Shown piece by piece: positions 6,441 to 12,500 of a DNA stretch of 12,500 nucleotides. Position numbers and translations under genes: made by a program. Source of the DNA: Chrysomallon squamiferum (Eukaryota; Mollusca; Gastropoda; Neomphalida; Peltospiridae); assembly GCA_012295275.1 (NCBI GenBank), contig CM022669.1:15540172-15552671 (forward strand), in the 5' to 3' direction. The notes beneath the pieces were generated by a model. The model made no database searches. It worked only from the letters and a program-made list of their open reading frames with translations, and was not told where the DNA came from. Positions within the stretch are counted from its first letter, which is position 1; every line of letters starts with the position of its first letter.

Positions 6441-6542
6441 AAAAAAGTGAAAACAGAGAAAATGGATCAACGGATCTCTTATAATAGAATTAAAAGAGTT
6501 TTCTCGCTCAAGTTAAGCCGCTGGCTGATCTGCTCTGAGTGA
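6441..6542 (+). CDS. Candidate terminal exon after a strong acceptor, unknown gene
   Basis: Directly after the acceptor at 6440, the phase-0 frame reads KKVKTEKMDQRISYNRIKRV and then FSLKLSRWLICSE before a TGA at 6540-6542. It is 33 codons long, basic and without repeats, which would suit a terminal exon. It also contains an ATG at 6462 that could open a 26-codon ORF. A second phase gives a shorter tail, KSENRENGSTDLL, ending at a TAA; both look protein-like, so the frame is undecided. No family is recognised. No preceding exon with a matching phase could be demonstrated, although the 4504 candidate lies on the same strand about 1.8 kb upstream; its exit phase (1) does not fit phase 0 here. 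Confidence 0.18.
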   Translation, partial: KKVKTEKMDQRISYNRIKRVFSLKLSRWLICSE

Positions 6543-6771
6543 GAAGGTTAATTTACAGAATTGAAAATTTCTAAAGCATTGTTACACTGGCGTGTGCATA
6601 TAAATTTAAACTTGCTACCAGATGGAGTTACACATATCCATTTCATTTATTCTCTCTCTCTCTCGTTTTTTTTTTCTTCTCTTGGTCCATTGGTCTTCGT
6701 CACTTGTATTAATTAATTAAAGTTTCTGTCCTTTTTTTTAACCAGACAGTCTAACTGAGTTTCGTGCTAGG

Positions 6772-6926
6772 TAGGTTCAGCGAACTTATTCTTCTGTTAA
6801 ATGTCAGCTAAATTTTTTTCCGGTAAGTTTAAGCTACATTTTGTCTTGATAAGTTCAGCTATATTTTGTCTCTGATAAATTCATATCAGTTTCGCCTCTG
6901 ATCGGTTCAACAATTTCCTAAGTTAC
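6772..6926 (+). repeat. Degenerate 26-bp minisatellite, five to six copies in exact register
   Basis: Copies begin at 6772, 6798, 6824, 6850, 6876 and 6902, each exactly 26 bases after the last. Most start TAAGTTCAGCT or a variant, continue with an AT/T-rich middle and end in TTGTCTCTGA-like sequence. Copies at 6824 and 6850 are the most alike. The sixth copy decays. No length change has accumulated across the copies despite many substitutions. Confidence 0.75.
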
Positions 6927-7087
6927 TTTTTTAGTGTTCGGAAAATTTCTTTTCACGGATAGCCATGGATTAGTTTATTAAGTTCTTGTTTGATCAGTTA
7001 CCAATTTGGAGCGATTGGTGTAACTGCTGTGTTTGTGTGGGCTTGTTTATATCATGCTATGTTACGTTTTGATGGGTTTACAATGGT

Positions 7088-7315
7088 ATGAAGTATTATG
7101 CGACTATATTATTGCTTTTAACACTCACCGTGTTACAGCCCGGGGTTCATAAAATATCACCAGAGAAGTATGTGCAAACAGTTCAAAGAGAAATTCCATT
7201 AAGACTGTTTTCAGCGCTTCTTGGACACATTGTAAAGATAAAAATGTTATTATCAAAGTCTGAATACAGAACGAAAGCGCCGGCGAAGAGAAATGAATAT
7301 GATATTGAAATGTAG
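7088..7315 (+). CDS. 75-codon ORF with signal-peptide-like N-terminus, unknown function
   Basis: I do not recognise this protein. The ATG is the first in its frame after a TGA at 7070-7072. Residues 2-16 (KYYATILLLLTLTVL) resemble a signal peptide: a basic residue, then an uninterrupted hydrophobic core. No clear small-x-small cleavage site follows. The rest is cysteine-free and basic, with a possible amphipathic helix around REIPLRLFSALLGHIVKIKM, and a single KR site before the C-terminal NEYDIEM, so a small secreted peptide precursor is conceivable. An alternative is a terminal exon starting at 7139, because TGCTTTTAACACTCACCGTGTTACAG ends at 7138 and looks like an acceptor with a branch point; the downstream frame is in phase 0. 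The stop is at 7313-7315. An A44 tract starts 129 bases later, but no AATAAA lies shortly before it. ORFs of this length are expected by chance here. Confidence 0.22.
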   Translation: MKYYATILLLLTLTVLQPGVHKISPEKYVQTVQREIPLRLFSALLGHIVKIKMLLSKSEYRTKAPAKRNEYDIEM

Positions 7316-7443
7316 TATTTAGATAAAAAAAGCATTAAACATTAGCAATATTAGAAATTATTTCTAAGATAAATCTTTAAGCTATAACACAAAGAGATAA
7401 CGGAATATCTACATTTTCTTTACAAATTCAGCGTTTCTGTTTC

Positions 7444-7444
<1 letters not shown>
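7316..7444. other. AT-rich spacer between the 75-codon ORF and A44
   Basis: Contains ATTAAA near 7333-7338, a variant polyadenylation signal 18 bases past the stop codon, but more than 100 bases before the A44. No AATAAA precedes the A44 at the usual distance. Confidence 0.35.

Positions 7445-7488
<44 letters not shown>
7445..7488 (+). repeat. A44 run
   Basis: Forty-four consecutive A bases, the longest homopolymer in the window. A retroposed tail is one explanation, but I found no matching target-site duplication and no close AATAAA. Confidence 0.95.
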
Positions 7489-7490
<2 letters not shown>

Positions 7491-7529
7491 GATGATAACA
7501 GTACCTAATTTATATCTCTTTAACTTCAG

Positions 7530-7797
7530 CTATGAAATCGATATGATAAAACGACCATTTAAAGATATTTCCGGCTTAAAACCGACTGGCTTTTATGGAG
7601 AGTATAATCCAGCAAAAAAAAAAAAAACCTTCTGCAGTAAGCTTCAAACTTCCAGGCACGTAATCCAGACGCTTGGGTCCTTCGTCCAGTCATGGCGGAA
7701 ATTAGATTATGAGTCAGATGAACTGACACACTGGCCTAACACCCAACAGATACCTGCGATGTATTTTCCCTTCCATCGTCGTGTTTGTTCTTGCTGA
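7530..7797 (+). CDS. Candidate exon after acceptor ATCTCTTTAACTTCAG, unknown gene
   Basis: A textbook-like acceptor with a CTTTAAC branch-point candidate ends at 7529. The frame entered with one leading base reads YEIDMIKRPFKDISGLKPTG, then FYGEYNPAKKKK, and remains open to a TGA at 7795-7797 (89 codons from the acceptor). The same frame extends upstream to an ATG at 7492. A donor-like CTGCA/GTAAGC near 7637 would end the exon after about 107 bases. The lysine run comes from an A14 tract at 7614-7627, which is a weak point. The part beyond it is less AT-rich than its surroundings and has two CxC-like residues only at the very end (RVCSC). The GLKPTGFYG segment between basic sites vaguely recalls invertebrate neuropeptide repeats, but no family match can be claimed. 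Confidence 0.17.
7614..7627 (+). repeat. A14 run
   Basis: Fourteen A bases inside the candidate frame at 7530-7797, where they give four lysine codons. Confidence 0.85.
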
Positions 7798-8460
7798 TGG
7801 AATTATAAGAGCTTGCCTTGGTCACAGCGAGGTCTGTGTAATGTGAAATTAAAGATATTCGTATTCGAGTAACGTACACACCGCATTCATCTGGAGTGTC
7901 GGTAGAGCTCTTCTTAATGCAATTATGCAGGAATGTAATTACGTATTGTCTTTGCTATGGCAGCCAAAAAAGATTAAGAATTAGTAACACACACGGACAG
8001 AAATAGATGGTCGTTAAAAACCTTGTCCCAAAGCGTACGTATCTGTTCCTGTTTAGACTGTAGAAAGATGTGCAGTATGACGAAATATGGACGCCAAAAA
8101 AAATAAATATGAAAGTCCGACTCTTTGTAAAAGTGGGTATGTTAATAACATACAGATAGATGCAGTACTAACAAACTGATAGTCAGTTCATTTTAAGTTA
8201 ATGTTTATTTCGAACGATACATTATTAGATTTTTCTGTTAGTCATCGTATACTATCTCTGCTGTCCATTTCGCAGTATAATGTCATCACATACAAATAGT
8301 TTCCTCCATTTTTTTAATGATTTGATGAACTAAGAGAAAAATATTAAAACGATTATATTTCTTGTTGCTGTATGGGATTTCTCACAGTATTAATAGTTTC
8401 GAATTATTTTATACTACTAATAAAAGACTAAACATATAAAAAGTTTAAGATCGTTTTCTT
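7798..8460. other. Non-repetitive stretch without a recognised gene
   Basis: About 660 bases of mixed sequence, slightly richer in GC up to about 8050 and AT-rich after. I see no ORF of note, RNA gene or repeat on either strand. Confidence 0.5.
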
Positions 8461-8903
8461 ATAGAGGTGTTTTTTTTTCCCTTCTTTTTCTTTGTCGAAT
8501 AATGTATGAATTAGATCATTTTTCTGTTCTGTTTCAGTGTCTTCAGTCAGTGATAATCCAAAAAATTGATATTTTACAGAATTCTCTTTTCACATCATTA
8601 CCAGTTTATCACAATTTTTCATGTGTTTTTTTTAAGTTTACCAAATTAATTAGACGTCGCTTTCATTATTTTTTTCCTCATCATATACTTCGTGTATACT
8701 CCGTCTTTTTTGTTTGTTTTTTCAGATAATAGTTATCATTTTTTTCATTATTTATTTTATATTTTCTTATGTTGCTTCGACTCAAGTTTCCAATTTAAAT
8801 CAGTACCATTATTTCTTTTTCTTTTTATCAAAATAATAATACAAAATAAAAAAATTCACATTAATATTTTATACAATTTTGATTTATAAATATATAAACA
8901 AGG
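8461..8903. other. T-rich stretch without a recognised gene
   Basis: T-rich sequence with runs of up to nine T. The phenylalanine-rich frames at 8502-8729 and 8692-8889 follow from base composition. TTTTTCTGTTCTGTTTCAG (ending at 8537) resembles an acceptor, but the three downstream frames are either short or composition-driven. Confidence 0.45.
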
Positions 8904-8925
8904 AAAAAAAAAAAAAAAAAAAAAA
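8904..8925 (+). repeat. A22 run
   Basis: Twenty-two consecutive A bases, followed by a CAGACACAGACG sequence. Confidence 0.93.
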
Positions 8926-9030
8926 CAGACACAGACGAAAAAACAAACAAGGAAAACATCTTAAGTCGTGCACACATGGACAGATTGTGCGATCCAAGAC
9001 ATCTCTGGCTAAGAGATATGCGTTTAAACC

Positions 9031-9067
9031 ACAACGATAACAACAGCAACAGCAGCAGCAGCAGCAA
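9031..9067 (+). repeat. CAA/CAG triplet array 1
   Basis: ACAACGATAACAACAGCAAC leads into five CAG units at 9050-9064. It closely resembles the array at 9319-9370. Minus-strand leucine and cysteine homopolymers read from it are artefacts. Confidence 0.92.
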
Positions 9068-9152
9068 AACATAAGCAAGTACTGATGAGACATCGGTTAG
9101 AGGTTAATAATCATTCAACAAATTTACAGTGGCGATTTGACTCTTTCTAGCT

Positions 9153-9255
9153 CAAAAAACAAAAATAAAATAAAATAACTAACTGACTAACTAAATAAAC
9201 AAATAAACAAACAAACAAATATATAAATAAATAAATAATGAATAAATGAATATAT
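9153..9255 (+). repeat. AAAT/AAAC/AACT tetranucleotide-rich tract
   Basis: A succession of AAAATA, AACTAACTGACT, AAATAAAC, AAAC and AAATAAAT blocks, with nearly no T-run. It is a degenerate compound microsatellite that is A-rich on this strand. Confidence 0.85.
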
Positions 9256-9318
9256 TCTATTTTGTTTTATGCCTCTTTAGACCTAGTGTAAGATGTCACA
9301 GCTGGTTTGGTGTATGTT

Positions 9319-9370
9319 AACAACAACAGCAGCAGCAGCAGCAGCAACAAAAACAACAACAATAATAATA
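9319..9370 (+). repeat. CAA/CAG triplet array 2
   Basis: (AAC)n, six CAG units at 9327-9344, then CAACAAAAACAACAACAATA. It is the same order of units as array 1, about 280 bases away. The alanine and valine frames on the minus strand are artefacts. Confidence 0.93.
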
Positions 9371-9897
<527 letters not shown>

Positions 9898-9975
9898 GTG
9901 ACTAAGATACAAATAGAGAAAACGTGAGTGCAGAAATACAATAAATTGTTTTATTAAAAACAAGCAGCATAACAA

Positions 9976-10107
9976 CAACAAACACATACATACATACCAA
10001 CACATACACACAAATGTGTATACAAATATACATACATACATACACACAAACATAATTACATACATATATATATATATATACATTCAGACAGACAGACAGA
10101 CAGACAA
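9976..10107 (+). repeat. Compound ACAA/ACAT-(AT)n-(CAGA)n microsatellite
   Basis: Begins with AACAACAAACACATACATAC, continues through ACAT and CACA words, a run of about nine AT units at 10064-10080, and five CAGA units at 10085-10105. The same classes of unit occur at 1081-1165 in a slightly different order. Confidence 0.92.
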
Positions 10108-10175
10108 ACATATTTTTTGAATGAAAGTCTTGTGTACAGCCAGAGCGATATACTATTTCAAAATAAATAAGATAG

Positions 10176-10222
10176 AAAAAAAAAAAAAAACAATGCCAAC
10201 ATCGAATCTTTGTATCTCCAAG

Positions 10223-10252
<30 letters not shown>
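10176..10252 (+). repeat. A15 and A30 runs
   Basis: A15 at 10176-10190, 32 bases of mixed sequence, then A30 at 10223-10252. The lysine-rich plus-strand frame across them is not coding evidence. Confidence 0.93.
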
Positions 10253-10254
<2 letters not shown>

Positions 10255-10786
10255 AAGATTTATTCATTCATTCTCTCAGGAATATTATAATAAGGCCCAT
10301 AAGACTGATATACAGGCTTTTTACCACGAAGAACCTTAAATACTCATGATTAACAGAAAAGCTGCGAAATTAGATTACTGTATCAAAAATTTCGAATAAG
10401 TTCAACTCAAAAATAATATTTCTCTTTTTTTTTTCTTTTCATATTTCTTAATCTCCTAACGCCGATGGATGCTGGTGGATCTCTCATGAATCCGATCAGT
10501 AAACCATAAAAACCGCTGAGTGAGATATATGAATTATTCTTTACCATCCACAGCTCGACACTTTTTATACCCTCTCGTACGCAAGAAATCAAATGTCACG
10601 GATTCGATAATGCCTACAACGATCAACCTAGTCTGAAATGAAAATACCAGAGATGACTCACTGAAAGGGAATTAGCTACACGGTACGTCTTATTTCGAGG
10701 CGGTTTCTTAATAAGCAGCAGAGTTCTTGAGGTGGTTTGTCCCTCGGTCAGCCTCCTTAAGTCTGTTAAAGAGAACTGTTTATTTT
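10253..10786. other. Non-repetitive stretch without a recognised gene
   Basis: About 530 bases. The minus-strand frame at 10407-10592 opens at a TTG and has no supporting donor. A sequence resembling the last eight bases of a tRNA B box (TCGAATCC on the minus strand near 10608) has no A box partner, so no RNA gene or SINE is called. Confidence 0.45.
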
Positions 10787-10944
10787 AATACCTGTTAAAA
10801 AACGAAGCGTATTTTACAATTAAAAATATTTTTTGGTACGTTTTTGTTTTCGTGTGTGTCTGAATACTGAACAAAAATGCACCAGGATTCGGCGTATTTT
10901 ACAACTAAAAACTATTTTTTAGTATGTGTTTATTTTCGAATCTG
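10787..10944 (+). repeat. Imperfect tandem duplication, about 76-85 bp unit
   Basis: Both copies start AATAC (10787 and 10863) and share GCGTATTTTACAA at 10807 and 10892, then TAAAAA, TATTTTTT and a GTnTTTTCG-like stretch to a CTG-TTTG end. The start-to-start distance is 76 bases and the conserved cores lie 85 bases apart, owing to an insertion in copy 2. Confidence 0.75.
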
Positions 10945-10979
10945 TCTTTGTATGTTTGTGTGTGAATGTGTATGTGTAA

Positions 10980-10980
<1 letters not shown>

Positions 10981-11010
<30 letters not shown>

Positions 11011-11029
11011 TGTATATATGTATGTATGA
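10981..11029 (+). repeat. (TATG)n microsatellite
   Basis: About twelve TATG units with one ATAT interruption near 11013-11018. A degenerate TATG/TGTG flank precedes it from about 10920. Confidence 0.95.
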
Positions 11030-11059
11030 ATGTTCTGTCTGTTCGAATGTGTACATATG

Positions 11060-12050
<991 letters not shown>

Positions 12051-12095
12051 AGAGAGAGAGAGAAAGAAAAAATAGAGAGAGAGAAAAAAAGAGAG

Positions 12096-12163
<68 letters not shown>
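12051..12163 (+). repeat. (GA)n array with interrupted 5' half
   Basis: (AG)5, an AAAGAAAAAATAG interruption, GA/GAAAAAAA blocks, then a pure AG run of about 63 bases at 12101-12163. Fully purine on this strand apart from one T near 12074. Confidence 0.95.
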
Positions 12164-12166
<3 letters not shown>

Positions 12167-12434
12167 TGAAAATCCAATAAGGAACGATAAATTAAAAAAG
12201 ACACGATGATAGGAAGTTAAAGGATCGTAGGGAGAAGCAAAGAAGGAACTAAATTAATGGAGAGATGAAAAAGGAATAAGTGACTGACTGAAAAAGAGAA
12301 AGAGACACAGAGAGTGAATGAGAGAACAATAGAGAGCTAAAAGTAATAAATAATAATAAGAAGAAGAACAAAAAAAAAATAGAATTAAAATATTTTTTTC
12401 ACGAAGCTGAAATACAAAGCATGGATAGAGGAAA
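12164..12434 (+). other. Purine-rich degenerate stretch without a recognised gene
   Basis: GAAGGAAC, GAGAGATGAAAAAGG, GAAAGAGACACAGAGAG and AATAATAAGAAGAAG words in an A/G-rich background. No gene is seen. Confidence 0.5.
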
Positions 12435-12444
12435 GGGGGGGGGG
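12435..12444 (+). repeat. G10 run
   Basis: Ten consecutive G bases, unique in the window. G-runs of this length can take part in G-quadruplexes, but no further G-runs lie next to it. Confidence 0.9.
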
Positions 12445-12500
12445 AGTGTATCTATAATGAAATCTTTGCTATAAAAACTATCACAACTGCTGAACATTAA

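Noticed and set aside
7088-7488. Processed retrogene: ORF followed by A44
   Set aside because: No AATAAA lies 10-30 bases before the A44, no target-site duplication is seen, and A-runs of this type are frequent throughout the window.
8502-8889. Phenylalanine-rich ORFs
   Set aside because: Composition-driven in T-rich DNA, with no motif or splice support.
10407-10592. Minus-strand frame including GFYGLLIGFMRDPPASIG
   Set aside because: It opens at a TTG, has no donor in a useful position and runs into an A-rich tract. No family is recognised.
10600-10625. tRNA B-box-like TCGAATCC on the minus strand
   Set aside because: The first three B-box bases do not match, and no A box lies at the right distance. 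No SINE tail is adjacent.

Overview
The window looks like non-coding or intronic DNA from an animal nuclear genome that is AT-rich and crowded with simple repeats. Repeat types, all visible in the sequence: four long (GA)n arrays of about 63 to 122 bases, a (TG)n array, (ATT)n, (ATTT)n, (TATG)n, (CAGA)n, ACT/GCT and CAA/CAG triplet arrays, and ten A-runs of 14 to 44 bases. There is no bacterial-style gene packing, no rRNA or tRNA gene, and no long ORF outside low-complexity sequence. A lophotrochozoan, and a cephalopod such as an octopus in particular, fits this repeat spectrum best. That assignment is an inference from repeat style, not from a recognised gene.

Layout. 1-258 is plain sequence with a small inverted repeat. 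566-1446 is a cluster of TG, AT, TG/CA and ATT microsatellites. 1517-1526 is a perfect CRE palindrome. 1662-1851 (minus strand) holds a candidate 3'-terminal exon whose stop codon overlaps AATAAA. 1853-2340 is a degenerate TTCA/TTCG repeat with a higher-order motif. 2486-3212 has a short ORF, A-tracts, a pyrimidine tract and an ACT/GCT array. 3243-3379 is a degenerate 27-28 bp minisatellite with a TGACGTAA-like core. 3380-4503 is mostly unremarkable, with a 16-bp palindrome at 4260-4275. 4504-4637 and 4855-4878 are candidate plus-strand exons. 5041-5834 holds ATTT, CTAT and GA repeats. 6379-6542 is a strong pyrimidine tract followed by a candidate terminal exon. 6772-6926 is a 26-bp minisatellite in exact register. 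7088-7315 is a 75-codon ORF with a hydrophobic N-terminus, followed by an A44 tract and another candidate exon (7530-7797). 7798-8903 appears empty. 8904-12500 is dominated by purine-rich repeats on the plus strand, including three of the four GA arrays.

No gene function can be assigned with confidence. ORFs of 60-100 codons are expected by chance in 12.5 kb of DNA this AT-rich, so every coding call is a candidate resting on splice-like signals and protein-like composition. The best-supported content is the repeats. The least ordinary observations are three: the one-sided strand placement of the long A-runs and GA arrays, the two degenerate minisatellites that keep their register, and a few exon-like segments that transcript data could confirm or dismiss.
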